In this document: in pieces, positions 52,685 to 61,636 of the stretch | Layout of the letters: every line of letters begins with the position of its first letter | Numbering within the stretch: the first letter of the stretch is position 1 | Source: an uncultured Saprospiraceae bacterium | GTDB taxonomy: Bacteria > Bacteroidota > Bacteroidia > Chitinophagales > Saprospiraceae | Assembly (NCBI GenBank): GCA_937924805.1 | Contig: CALDTZ010000017.1 | Coordinates: forward strand, 42,512-106,511 | Length of the DNA: 64,000 bases | Reading direction: 5' to 3' | Notes under the pieces: model-generated | What the model saw: only the letters and a program-made list of their open reading frames with translations | Database searches by the model: none | What the model was told of the DNA's origin: nothing | Made by a program: the position numbers and the translations under genes

Positions 52685-55063
52685 ATGTTTCTTTACCCGA
52701 ATGATATAGAGAATAAACTTGAATTTGACTTGATTAAATCAAAACTGAAAGGGTATTGCTATGGAAGTATTGCAGCTACTCGCTGTGAAAAAATAAGATT
52801 GTATAATCAAGCAGATAGAATTGAAAATCTACTTCTTGAAGTGCAAGAGATGAAGATTGCAAAAACGAATGGTGATAAAGTACCTTTAAGTCCTTACAGT
52901 GATATAAAAGAAGAGCTTTATCTTCTTTCTAAGGAAAATTATATATTAGAAATTGAGTCAATCGTTAAATTATTTGATCAAATATCTATCATATCAAATA
53001 TTGATGCATTTTTCAAAATAAAAAGAATTCAACAAGCATATCCTAAGATTTCAGAAATAGCTTTCCAAATAGACTTGCCAAATGGGTTAGTAGGTTCGTT
53101 TCAAAAATTATTTGATAAGGATAAAAAGATAAGAGAAGATGCAAGTCCTGAACTTGCCTCTATATTTAAAAAGATAAAAAATAAAGAGCGACAAATTCAA
53201 AAGCTTTTTGATGTATTAGCAAAGTCATTTAAGCAAAAAGGTTTTTTAAGTGACAATGTTGAAAGCTTTAAAAGTGGAAGGAGAGTGCTCAGTGTTAATG
53301 CGGAAAGTAAACGTAAGATTGATGGTGTCATTCATGACGAATCTACCTCTGGTAAAACGGTATTTATCGAACCTACAGAATTAGTGTCATTACACAATGA
53401 ATTGTATGAATTTGAATCTGAAAAAAGACAAGAGGTTTATCGCATTTTAAAAAGCTTTTGTAATTACTTAAGTCAATTTATCGGGTCCTTTGATTTGTGG
53501 CAAAAAATTATTGCCAGATTTGATTTTATTAATGCTAAAACGAATTTGGCAATTGCAATGAATGCAAATATGCCTAAGGTTCAAAATGAACAAATGCTTC
53601 AACTAAAAGAAGCCTATCATCCATATCTTTTGCTTGTAAATCAAGAGGTAAAAAAAGAAACCGTTCCTTTTGAAATTAATTTGGATAAAGAAAATAGAGT
53701 ACTCATCATTAGCGGGCCAAATGCTGGAGGTAAATCCGTAACAATGAAAGCTGTGGGTTTGATACAAATGATGTTACAAAGTGGTATGCTAGTTCCAGTA
53801 TCATCTGATTCGAAAGTTGGAGTATTTCACAAAATTTTAGCGGATATTGGTGACCAACAATCTATTGCTGATGATTTAAGTACCTATAGTTCTCGATTAA
53901 AAAATATGCAAGTTTTCCTCAAAAACGCAAATGCTAAATCCCTGATATTTATCGATGAGTTTGGGTCAGGTACAGATCCAAAAATAGGTGGTGCATTAGC
54001 AGAAGCAATCATTTCTGAATTACATAAAAAGAAAACCTTTGGTGTAGTTACGACTCATTATTCAAATATAAAAATGTTTGCACATCATACGGAAGGTATG
54101 GTTAATGGTGCTATGCTTTTTGATCAAGAAAGTTTGTCTCCAAGTTATAGACTTGAAGTAGGTCGTCCGGGAAGTTCGTTTGCTTTTGAAATTGCGCAAA
54201 AAATTGGATTAAATCAACAAGTATTGCATTTAGCAAAGAAAAAATTAGGGCAAAATGTAAAAGCTGTGGATGAACTGTTGGTAGATCTTCAAAATGAAAA
54301 AAAAGAATTAGTTGATAAATTAAATGTAGCAGAACAAGAAAAGAAACAGCTGGATACCTTGATTAAAAGGTATGAATTATTACATGGTGATCTTGAATTC
54401 AAAAAGAAGAAATTTAGAATGGAATCTAAAGAAAAGAAATTGGCAAATGTTTCCACAGCTGATTTTGAGTTGAATGAGCTCATTCGTGAACTGAGAAAAG
54501 AAAAAGATTTAGAAAAGGCCGTAGCCCTTAAATCGAAGATTAAGCATGAAAAGCAATCTTTATCTCAAGAAATTACGAAATTAGAAGAGGTTGTATTCTA
54601 TAGTGAAAACTACAAAATAACAGATTTTAAAGAAGGAGATTTTGTAAAACTTAAAAAAGGAGGGAATTCTGCGGAAATTATTAAGATTAAAAAAAATAGA
54701 ATAGAAATAGCTGTTGGGTTTTTGAGAATGAAGGTTGGTGCAGAAGAATTAGTACCCGCTGAAAAACCGATTGAGAGAAAATCTCGAAAATCTGTAACCA
54801 CTCAATTGACAAAAAATGTGTACGCTTTAGAATCTGAATTGGATATTAGAGGATATCGAATGAGTGAAGCAATCTTATTTATTAATGAATTTCTTGATAA
54901 TGCATTTTTAGGACAAGCAAACGTCTTGAAGGTTATTCATGGAGTCGGAACAGGAACGCTGCGGAAAGCGCTTTTGAAAAGGTTAAAAACGTATAAAGGC
55001 ATTAAAAAAGTTTATCAAGACATTGAGCGATATGGCGAAGGTTTAACGTTTATCGAGATATAA
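52685..55063 (+). CDS. mutS2: MutS2 endonuclease/ribosome-rescue ATPase with Smr domain
   Basis: A 792-residue MutS2. It has the clamp/lever helices (about 100-330, with NVESFKSGRRVLSVNAESKRKIDGVIHDESTSGKTVFIEP), a Walker A GPNAGGKSVTMKAVGL (about 343-358), Walker B IFIDEFGSGTDP, VVTTHYSNIK, a coiled coil (about 535-625), a KOW-like segment (EGDFVKLKKGG) and a C-terminal Smr nuclease domain (about 716-792, LDIRGYRMSEAILFINEFLD, VIHGVGTGTLRKAL). MutS2 proteins suppress recombination or split collided ribosomes. A terminator follows. Confidence 0.96.
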   Translation: MFLYPNDIENKLEFDLIKSKLKGYCYGSIAATRCEKIRLYNQADRIENLLLEVQEMKIAKTNGDKVPLSPYSDIKEELYLLSKENYILEIESIVKLFDQISIISNIDAFFKIKRIQQAYPKISEIAFQIDLPNGLVGSFQKLFDKDKKIREDASPELASIFKKIKNKERQIQKLFDVLAKSFKQKGFLSDNVESFKSGRRVLSVNAESKRKIDGVIHDESTSGKTVFIEPTELVSLHNELYEFESEKRQEVYRILKSFCNYLSQFIGSFDLWQKIIARFDFINAKTNLAIAMNANMPKVQNEQMLQLKEAYHPYLLLVNQEVKKETVPFEINLDKENRVLIISGPNAGGKSVTMKAVGLIQMMLQSGMLVPVSSDSKVGVFHKILADIGDQQSIADDLSTYSSRLKNMQVFLKNANAKSLIFIDEFGSGTDPKIGGALAEAIISELHKKKTFGVVTTHYSNIKMFAHHTEGMVNGAMLFDQESLSPSYRLEVGRPGSSFAFEIAQKIGLNQQVLHLAKKKLGQNVKAVDELLVDLQNEKKELVDKLNVAEQEKKQLDTLIKRYELLHGDLEFKKKKFRMESKEKKLANVSTADFELNELIRELRKEKDLEKAVALKSKIKHEKQSLSQEITKLEEVVFYSENYKITDFKEGDFVKLKKGGNSAEIIKIKKNRIEIAVGFLRMKVGAEELVPAEKPIERKSRKSVTTQLTKNVYALESELDIRGYRMSEAILFINEFLDNAFLGQANVLKVIHGVGTGTLRKALLKRLKTYKGIKKVYQDIERYGEGLTFIEI

Positions 55064-55071
55064 CAATAAAA

Positions 55072-55104
55072 AAAAGTGAATCAATAAGACATCGATCCAC
55101 TTTT
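55072..55104. terminator. Bidirectional terminator between mutS2 and ndk
   Basis: AAAAGTG (55072-55078) pairs with CACTTTT (55098-55104), with ATC/GAT extending the stem after one mismatch, and an 11-nt loop. A/T tracts flank both sides; the two genes converge here. Confidence 0.7.
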
Positions 55105-55125
55105 ATATTTTTTGATTTGTATATG

Positions 55126-55548
55126 TTATGAAAACATCTCAACACCGCCAAAATGAAAACTACCTTCAATTGCAGCATTTTCACTACTATCTGATCCATG
55201 TACTGCATTTTCACCAATATTTTTTGCGTACTTAGCTCTAATCGTTCCTTCTTCTGCTTCTGCAGGGTTCGTTGCACCAATTAGTTTACGGAAATCTTCT
55301 ACCGCATTTTCTTTTTCTAGGACTGCAGCTACAATAGGACCTGAAGACATAAAGTCCACAAGCTCACCATAAAATGGTCTTTCTTTGTGAACAGCATAAA
55401 ATTCTCCCGCTTTTTCAGCAGAAAGTTTAGTATACTTCATTGCCACAACTTTATATCCTGCTGCAATGATATGTTGCAATATGTTTCCAATATGCCCAGC
55501 TTTAACTGCGTCGGGCTTAATCATAGTAAATGTTCTGTTTGTTGCCAT
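55126..55548 (-). CDS. ndk: Nucleoside diphosphate kinase
   Basis: A 140-residue kinase that balances nucleoside triphosphate pools. [18 protein letters not shown] is the N-terminal nucleotide-binding region, and the phosphohistidine lies in [22 protein letters not shown]. The family length is about 140. A -7 box lies 22 bases upstream of the ATG. Monocistronic and convergent with mutS2. Confidence 0.97.
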   Translation of the reverse strand: MATNRTFTMIKPDAVKAGHIGNILQHIIAAGYKVVAMKYTKLSAEKAGEFYAVHKERPFYGELVDFMSSGPIVAAVLEKENAVEDFRKLIGATNPAEAEEGTIRAKYAKNIGENAVHGSDSSENAAIEGSFHFGGVEMFS

Positions 55549-55569
55549 TATTTTTTTTTAAATTTTCCT

Positions 55570-55577
55570 CAAAGCTA
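55570..55577 (-). promoter_or_regulatory. -7 box TAGCTTTG for ndk
   Basis: The minus strand reads TAGCTTTG, matching TAnnTTTG, 22 bases upstream of the ndk ATG. Confidence 0.5.
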
Positions 55578-55651
55578 ATAATATTCCGACATTTATAAAG
55601 CCCATTTTGTATTGCTTTTACTTAAATTTTATTCATCTTTGTCACCTGATT

Positions 55652-56644
55652 ATGATAGATCTTTCTGAAATAAAACAAAAGCTCTCTTTCCCCCAAGATG
55701 TAGTTATCCTTTCTCATCGAAATCCTGATGGTGATGCTATTGGCTCAAGCCTTGGTTTTGCTGGGTTTTTAAGGAAGATGGGCCATAACGTAAAAGTGGT
55801 TTTACCAAGTGATTATCCTCTTATTTTTAGCTTCATGAAAGGAATTGATGATATCATCATTTTTGATCATGATCGCGCAAAAGCACTCGATATCATAAAA
55901 CAAGCAACGGTTATAGCGTGTCTGGATTTTAATGGTTTGGATCGAATTGATAAAATTGGACCTACCGTTGAAGAATCGACTGCTTATAAGATATTAATTG
56001 ATCATCACCTTGATCCAGAACCATTTGCCGATTTCATTTATTCAAAAACATCGGCCTCTTCAACATGTGAACTTGTATTCACACTCATCGAAGAAATGAA
56101 TGGTGTTAATAAATTAGATTTATATGATGCTGAAAATCTTTTTGTTGGAATATTGACAGATACAGGGACTTTTAAGTACAGTACAAATGAAGATACATAC
56201 AGAGTTGCTTCAGAGCTCAAAAAAAGAGGAGTCGATGATTATTATTTGAATGACGCAATTTATAATTCATATACCGAAAAGCAATTAAAATTACTAGGGC
56301 ATTGCCTAGCTAATCGAATGGAAGTGATTCCAGAGCATAAAGCAGCAATCATTGCTATAACAAAACAAGATTTTCAGGATTTCACAATAGAACGAGGTGA
56401 TACAGAAAGTGTAGTGAATTATATGTTGATGATTAAAGGTATTGAAGTGGCTGCTTTTATCCGAGAACAACCAACGATTGTAAAACTTTCTTTACGTTCA
56501 AAAGGGGACATTTCTGTTCAAGAAATCGCCAGAAACCATTTTAATGGAGGAGGGCATAAAAATGCTTCAGGTGGCTCTGCCTATGCAAAGCTAGAAGATG
56601 TTGTTACTAGATTTAAATCTATTCTTCCAAAATATATTAAATAA
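55652..56644 (+). CDS. nrnA: DHH/DHHA1-family phosphoesterase (NrnA-like oligoribonuclease/pAp phosphatase)
   Basis: A 330-residue DHH phosphoesterase. The DHH domain has VILSHRNPDGDAIGSSLG (His, Asp, Asp metal ligands), ACLDFNGLDRI, ILIDHHLDPEPFADF and GILTDTGTFKYS. The DHHA1 domain has GGGHKNASGGSA near the C-terminus. NrnA-type enzymes degrade very short RNAs and pAp. A longer upstream reading frame begins at TTG 55607, but ATG 55652 gives the normal N-terminus (MIDLSEIKQKL). It is 5 bases from the FKBP gene, so these are co-transcribed. Confidence 0.93.
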   Translation: MIDLSEIKQKLSFPQDVVILSHRNPDGDAIGSSLGFAGFLRKMGHNVKVVLPSDYPLIFSFMKGIDDIIIFDHDRAKALDIIKQATVIACLDFNGLDRIDKIGPTVEESTAYKILIDHHLDPEPFADFIYSKTSASSTCELVFTLIEEMNGVNKLDLYDAENLFVGILTDTGTFKYSTNEDTYRVASELKKRGVDDYYLNDAIYNSYTEKQLKLLGHCLANRMEVIPEHKAAIIAITKQDFQDFTIERGDTESVVNYMLMIKGIEVAAFIREQPTIVKLSLRSKGDISVQEIARNHFNGGGHKNASGGSAYAKLEDVVTRFKSILPKYIK

Positions 56645-56649
56645 GAAAA

Positions 56650-57531
56650 ATGAAACTTAAATTATTATCACTATTACTTTTAATAGGTTTTATCGCTTGT
56701 GAACCAACAACGGTAGAATTGGTTCCAGGATACGATGCAAAAACATATACCAAAGGAAGCGGAGAAAAAGTTGAAGCAGGGAAATATGTTTATTTTGATC
56801 TTGATATTATTGATTCTAAAGGAGAATTGATGCAAACCATGCGGACAATGGATTCAAAGCCTGCCATATACATTCCTACTGAAGAGGAAGATATTCCTTT
56901 TAATCCCATTACATCATTGTTAGCAGCTTCAAGTATTGGGGACAGTGCAGCTGTATTTATACCCGTTGATTCTATACCTGAACCTCGATCGTTTGCTGGA
57001 GACAATCCATTTATAGAATATCGAATTAAGCTTATAGAAATGACAGATAAAGCTTCATATGAAGCAAAAATCAAAGCGGATGAAGAAAAGATGATGGCAG
57101 AGGCAGCAGTTATGCAAAAGTTAGAGACTGAAAAAGTGGAAGGTGGGCAAAGTATTTTAAAAGATTATTTATCAGGGAAATCGAAAAGTAGCGTAAAATC
57201 ATTGGATAATGGATTGAAATATCAATTATTAAAAGAGGGGAATGGACCTAAAGCAGAGGTAGGACAATCACTGACAGTAACCTATGTTGGGATGCTGAAA
57301 GATGGAACTATGTTTGACAATTCTTTTAGATCTGGACGAAATTTTACATTTCAAATCGGTAAAGGTCAAGTGATCGAAGGTTGGGATACTGGTATGGCTC
57401 AAATTCCATTGGGAGGTTCTGCATTACTTGATATTCCTCCATCAATTGGCTATGGCGAAAGAGGAAGTCCTCCAGTGATACCGCCAAATTCAGATTTATA
57501 TTTTATAGTAGAGGTAATCGATATTAAATAA
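56650..57531 (+). CDS. FKBP-type peptidyl-prolyl isomerase lipoprotein
   Basis: A 293-residue lipoprotein with lipobox GFIAC (Cys17). An N-terminal half (about 25-130) has an eroded FKBP-like layout (GEKVEAGKYVYFDLDIIDSKGEL). A spacer follows, then a complete C-terminal FKBP domain (about 175-293): GQSLTVTYVGMLKDGTMFDNSF, VIEGWDTGMAQIPLGGSALLDIPPSIGYGERG and PPNSDLYFIVEVIDI, with active-site residues Tyr, Phe, Asp, Trp and Tyr recognisable. It should speed proline isomerisation of envelope proteins. It is separated by 5 bases from the nrnA gene and 15 bases from prfB. Confidence 0.9.
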   Translation: MKLKLLSLLLLIGFIACEPTTVELVPGYDAKTYTKGSGEKVEAGKYVYFDLDIIDSKGELMQTMRTMDSKPAIYIPTEEEDIPFNPITSLLAASSIGDSAAVFIPVDSIPEPRSFAGDNPFIEYRIKLIEMTDKASYEAKIKADEEKMMAEAAVMQKLETEKVEGGQSILKDYLSGKSKSSVKSLDNGLKYQLLKEGNGPKAEVGQSLTVTYVGMLKDGTMFDNSFRSGRNFTFQIGKGQVIEGWDTGMAQIPLGGSALLDIPPSIGYGERGSPPVIPPNSDLYFIVEVIDIK

Positions 57532-57546
57532 TTAAAAAAGGGCGAA

Positions 57547-58627
57547 ATGACTATAGAGCAGCTATCAGATCTGCAAAGTCGATTGACTTCGATAAGGGGG
57601 TATCTTTGACGTTGATAATAAACGTAATGAGATAGAAGATAAGGAAATGCAAGCCTCGGACCCTGCATTTTGGAATGATTCTAAAAAAGCAGAAACCATT
57701 CTAAAGGAACTAAAACATGCAAAAAAGTCCGTTCAGAAATATATTGATCTAAATACAACACTAGAAGATTTGGAAGTGTTGTTTGAATTTTTCAAGGAAA
57801 AGGAAGTTACCGAAGAAGAGCTTGCTAAAGCTTTTGAGAATGCCACCTTGGCCATCGAAAACATAGAATTCAAAACAACCTTGGATCAAGAAGAAGATGC
57901 TTTAGCTTGCACACTAGAAATTAATGCAGGAGCTGGAGGTACGGAAGCTTGTGATTGGGCTGAGATGCTTTATCGTATGTATGTGATGTACGGTGAAAAA
58001 AATGCGATTAAGGTTTCTGAGATTCATAGAGTGGATGGTGATGTTGCCGGTATTAAATCGGTTGTATTAGAAATGGATGGACATTATTCCTATGGAATGC
58101 TAAAAGGCGAAAATGGAGTCCATAGATTGGTGCGGGTTTCTCCGTTTAATTCTCAAGGTAAAAGGATGACTTCTTTTGCTTCTGTTTTTGTACATCCAGT
58201 GATAGACGATTCAATTGAAATTGAAATTAATGTAGCCGATATTGAATGGGATACATTTAGAGCAAGTGGAGCTGGTGGTCAACATGTAAACAAAACAGAA
58301 TCTGCAGTTCGAGTTCGACACCTACCTTCTGGAGTTGTTGCAGAATGTCAACAAGAGCGCTCACAACATATGAATAGAGAAAAAGCTTTACAACTTTTAA
58401 AGTCTAGGCTATACGATATTGAACTTAAAAAGAAAAAAGCAGCAAAGTCGGAAATAGAGGCAGGAAAAATGAAAAACGAATGGGGATCACAAATTCGCTC
58501 ATATGTTTTAGATGATCGTAGAGTAAAAGATCATAGGACAAATTTTGAAAATAGAAATACAGATGCAGTTTTAAATGGAGATCTTGAAGGATTTTTGAAA
58601 GCTTTTTTAATGTGGAATGGAAAATGA
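57547..58627 (+). CDS. prfB: Peptide chain release factor 2, with programmed +1 frameshift
   Basis: RF2, which releases proteins at UGA and UAA. Translation starts at ATG 57547 and reads 20 codons to an in-frame TGA at 57607-57609, then shifts +1 (skipping T 57607) into the long frame that runs to 58627, giving 359 residues. The long frame has RF2 landmarks: the SPF recognition tripeptide (about 198-200), the GGQ motif for hydrolysis (about 243-245, in SGAGGQHVNKTESAV), and RHLPSGVVAECQQERSQ. The 5' segment is needed for a full N-terminus; starting at ATG 57647 instead would omit it. The FKBP gene is 15 bases upstream. Confidence 0.95.
57595..57610 (+). promoter_or_regulatory. prfB programmed +1 frameshift site with internal Shine-Dalgarno
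   Basis: AGGGGGTATCTTTGAC: the internal Shine-Dalgarno AGGGGG (57595-57600), a TAT spacer, slippery CTT, in-frame stop TGA and following C. This 16-base core is the same as the well-studied E. coli prfB site. Shifting occurs when RF2 is scarce, giving autoregulation. Confidence 0.95.
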
Positions 58628-58730
58628 CAGTAAATAAGTCCTAGACCTGCGTACTTTACCTATTTTAACTATAATTAAGATGTTTCTTTCGTAATTTTAA
58701 ATATTCGTTCACCAATCAATATTCAATACC

Positions 58731-59873
58731 ATGAAGTCTATAAAATATGTTGCTCCAATATGGATGCTTATTTTTTCGTATACGGTAAATGCTCAGATCG
58801 TAGTTGATCTTTTGACACTTCCTGAACCTGGAGAATCACTTGAATACAATCTAGTGACATCATATAATGAGGATACACATACTCAATCTGGAGCAGATAT
58901 ATATTGGGATTTTAGTACTATTCAATCAGATGGTACAGAAACAGAATATTATGCACCATCATCAGAAGGGAATTTTTCTGAAGATTTTCCAGATGCAGAT
59001 ATTGTTATTGACTTTTTTGGCAATGAAGGCTATGCTAATAAAAATACAACGAGTATTAGTATTATTGGAATAGCTGGCGAAGGATTTAACGGCTTTGATA
59101 TTCCAGTAAGTTTAGATTTGGATCAACCTTTCATCATTAAAAGAGCTCCAATAGGGTATGAAGATAGTTATGGTACATCGACCTATTTTGAAATTTCATT
59201 GGATATTGATTCAATCCCGGGATTAGGAATGATTATAGATTCAAGTGGTGTTATTCCGGCAGGAACAACCGTAGATTCTATTCGAATGTCATGGGATTTG
59301 AATCGGACAGAGGAAGCAGATAGTTGGGGGACAGTAAATGTTCGTAATCAAGAAATGGATGTTCTTCGAATAATACAAGAGGATGAAACTACAATTGGTA
59401 TTGAAATGTACGTAGTTTCAGCTTTTGGTGGTTTATGGCTAGATGTTTCAGCATTTTTACCTGAAGGATTCGTACCAGGTGGAACCACCGAAACAACGAC
59501 ATACAAGTTTTTAAGTATGGACTCGAAAGAATCTATTGTTGAGATAATCTCTACTTCAGATATGGACGGCAATGAAACATTGACAGGTAGGTTCAAAGCT
59601 TCTTTAACTTCCGACAATACGAATGTCATTACAGAAAATAATTTCTCTATTATACCAAACCCAGTTTTAGAATCTTTTAGAATTGAAATGAATAGTGAAA
59701 TTGAAAATGCAACGATATCTATTTACAATATGAATGGACAACGTGTATTAACAAAAAAGAATGTAAGCATTGACTCAGAAATATTAGTAGGGCATTTGGC
59801 TAGTGGCCAATATAGTCTAAAAGTTACTTCTGGAAGTACCGTTTCAACCTCTAAATTGGTTATTCTAAAATAA
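58731..59873 (+). CDS. Secreted T9SS type A protein, unknown function
   Basis: A 380-residue exported protein. The signal peptide covers about 1-21 (ending TVNA). The middle (about 25-300) is beta-rich with several aspartate-rich loops (DIYWDFSTIQSDGTE, DADIVIDFFGNEG) and no recognised enzyme motif. The C-terminus is a type A sorting domain (about 305-380, FSIIPNPVLESFRIEMN to SKLVILK). It should be exported by the type IX system. The protein stands alone, with a terminator after it. Confidence 0.8.
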   Translation: MKSIKYVAPIWMLIFSYTVNAQIVVDLLTLPEPGESLEYNLVTSYNEDTHTQSGADIYWDFSTIQSDGTETEYYAPSSEGNFSEDFPDADIVIDFFGNEGYANKNTTSISIIGIAGEGFNGFDIPVSLDLDQPFIIKRAPIGYEDSYGTSTYFEISLDIDSIPGLGMIIDSSGVIPAGTTVDSIRMSWDLNRTEEADSWGTVNVRNQEMDVLRIIQEDETTIGIEMYVVSAFGGLWLDVSAFLPEGFVPGGTTETTTYKFLSMDSKESIVEIISTSDMDGNETLTGRFKASLTSDNTNVITENNFSIIPNPVLESFRIEMNSEIENATISIYNMNGQRVLTKKNVSIDSEILVGHLASGQYSLKVTSGSTVSTSKLVILK

Positions 59874-59892
59874 CATACTTTCGCGATACGTG

Positions 59893-59939
59893 AATTAGAA
59901 AGAGCTTCAAATAATGATATTTGAAGCTCTTTCTAATTT
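59893..59939. terminator. Bidirectional terminator between T9SS gene and CPA1 antiporter
   Basis: A 21-bp perfect stem (59893-59913 with 59918-59938), a 4-nt ATGA loop, and T/A-rich ends. It serves convergent genes ending at 59873 and 59954. Confidence 0.85.
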
Positions 59940-59953
59940 ATAAAACAAAATGA

Positions 59954-61231
59954 TTAATGATGATCGTTTGAAATTGGCTCACGAACATAATCTTTTCCAA
60001 TCATATGATTTGCAACTTTTCCAATACTCATTCCTTGAACAATAATGCTAAATATAACAACAACATAAGTAATTATTAGAAATGGGTCTCTATCCATGGA
60101 TTGAGTGAGCGTTAAAGCTAGTGCTATCGAAATACCTCCACGGAGACCTCCCCATGTCATAATTGTTCCAGTGTTTGGCACAAAATCTAATTTCTTTTTA
60201 AAGAATTTAATTGGAATTGAAAGCGAAATAAATCGTGCTAATAAAATGACGGGGATAGCAATTAAACCAGCTATAATGTAAGGTTTCTCAAATGGTAGAA
60301 TAAGTATTTCTAGTCCGATTAAAACAAATAAAATTCCATTTAATAAACCGTCCCAAGTTTCCCAAAACTTATCAATATATAATTCAGTCATTTCAGACAT
60401 ACTAGTATCTCGCACAGTATCATGTCCAACAATCAACCCTGCTACTACAACAGCCAAAGGTCCTGAAAAATGTAATTGTTGAGCTAATAGATATCCTCCC
60501 ATTACAATAGCTAAAGTAATGAGAACCTCTACACTGTAATCATCGATACTTTTCATTAATTTATAAGCAATATACCCTAAAACTAAACCCAAAAGGATGC
60601 CTCCAATCACTTCTTCTACAAGTAGTAATCCTATTTCACTGACGGTTATATTGTCTAAACCTTTTTGAGCTATTTGGTATATAGTTAAAAATACGACAAC
60701 ACCGACTCCATCGTTAAATAGTGATTCACCAACAATTTTAGTTTCTAATTTTTTGGGCACACCAGCTTTTTTGAGAATACCAAGAACCGCTATTGGATCG
60801 GTCGGTGAAATCAGCGCACCGAATAATAAACAGTGAATGAAGGCAACATCAAGACCAATCCCTTTCAAAATATAAAACATAGCTCCACCAATAAGCAATG
60901 TAGAAAGAAAAACGCCAAACGTAGCAAAGGCTAAAATAGGACCTCTTTGTACTTTTAATTGGTCAAAATTAGTATGTAATGCACCAGCAAATAATAAGAA
61001 ACTAAGCATGATTTCCATCAAAACCGTGCTAAAATCAATTTGTGTAATTAGATCTTTTAATGGATTTGTTAGATTGGGCGAAATCCAACCTGAAATCGTT
61101 AAAATTAAACTCATTATTATGGTTATAACCATAGCACCTATCGTGTATGGAAGTTTAACGAATCGCTGATTTATATACGAAAAGGCAGCTGAAACAACGA
61201 CAAGGATAGTAATTATTGTAAATAGATTCAT
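59954..61231 (-). CDS. CPA1-family Na+/H+ antiporter
   Basis: A 425-residue membrane protein with about 12 hydrophobic segments. The family ion-site segments are FGALISPTDPIAVLGILKKAGVP, KIVGESLFNDGVGVVVF (Asn-Asp pair), GPLAVVVAGLIVGHD and WGGLRGGISIALALTL. It lacks the long cytosolic C-terminal domain of some CPA1 members. It exchanges sodium (or potassium) for protons; with the NhaC protein at 11101 this makes two Na+/H+ antiporters in the window. It is divergent from the KAS III-like gene across a 405-base gap. Confidence 0.93.
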   Translation of the reverse strand: MNLFTIITILVVVSAAFSYINQRFVKLPYTIGAMVITIIMSLILTISGWISPNLTNPLKDLITQIDFSTVLMEIMLSFLLFAGALHTNFDQLKVQRGPILAFATFGVFLSTLLIGGAMFYILKGIGLDVAFIHCLLFGALISPTDPIAVLGILKKAGVPKKLETKIVGESLFNDGVGVVVFLTIYQIAQKGLDNITVSEIGLLLVEEVIGGILLGLVLGYIAYKLMKSIDDYSVEVLITLAIVMGGYLLAQQLHFSGPLAVVVAGLIVGHDTVRDTSMSEMTELYIDKFWETWDGLLNGILFVLIGLEILILPFEKPYIIAGLIAIPVILLARFISLSIPIKFFKKKLDFVPNTGTIMTWGGLRGGISIALALTLTQSMDRDPFLIITYVVVIFSIIVQGMSIGKVANHMIGKDYVREPISNDHH

Positions 61232-61636
61232 TCTTCTAAAGTATTATATAAAATTGACTAAAAATGAGATTCAAATAATAATCTTCTCAGCATTTAACAA
61301 TTGCATCGGATTGATTTACAATAATTTATTAATTTATATTTTCTCTATGCGAATATTTGGAAAATCATAACCATCGTTTGTGGGGATTGAGAAATATATT
61401 TATATTATCTTACACGAGTTTTCTACGAGAGTGAGATCATCTGACGATTACAACTTCAAACCTTAATAATTGGAAAAAAAAGTCATTAATCTCTTATTAG
61501 TATAACAAAACATAACATATAAGAAATTTAATAATATTTTTGCGAAATATTGTTTAAAACGGTCCAACAATTTTACTCACTAATCTAATGATTTTTTTAC
61601 CTTTACGAAATTTTTTATGATAAGGTTTTAGGTGTC
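61232..61636. other. 405-base intergenic region between divergent genes
   Basis: No reading frame or RNA gene was recognised. A -7 box-like TATTTTTG lies at 61535-61542 within a small inverted repeat (AATATTT 61534-61540, AAATATT 61545-61551). The rest is AT-rich sequence with no clear repeat. It probably carries divergent promoters for the antiporter and the KAS III-like gene, with a 5' leader of about 90 bases for the latter. Confidence 0.5.
61535..61542 (+). promoter_or_regulatory. -7 box TATTTTTG upstream of the KAS III-like gene
   Basis: Matches TAnnTTTG. It lies 94 bases before the ATG at 61637, within a 7-bp inverted repeat that could be an operator. Confidence 0.4.

Noticed and set aside
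57547..57609. A short reading frame ending in TGA before prfB, as if prfB were broken
   Set aside because: It is the known programmed +1 frameshift arrangement with intact SD, CTT and TGAC, so the gene is functional.
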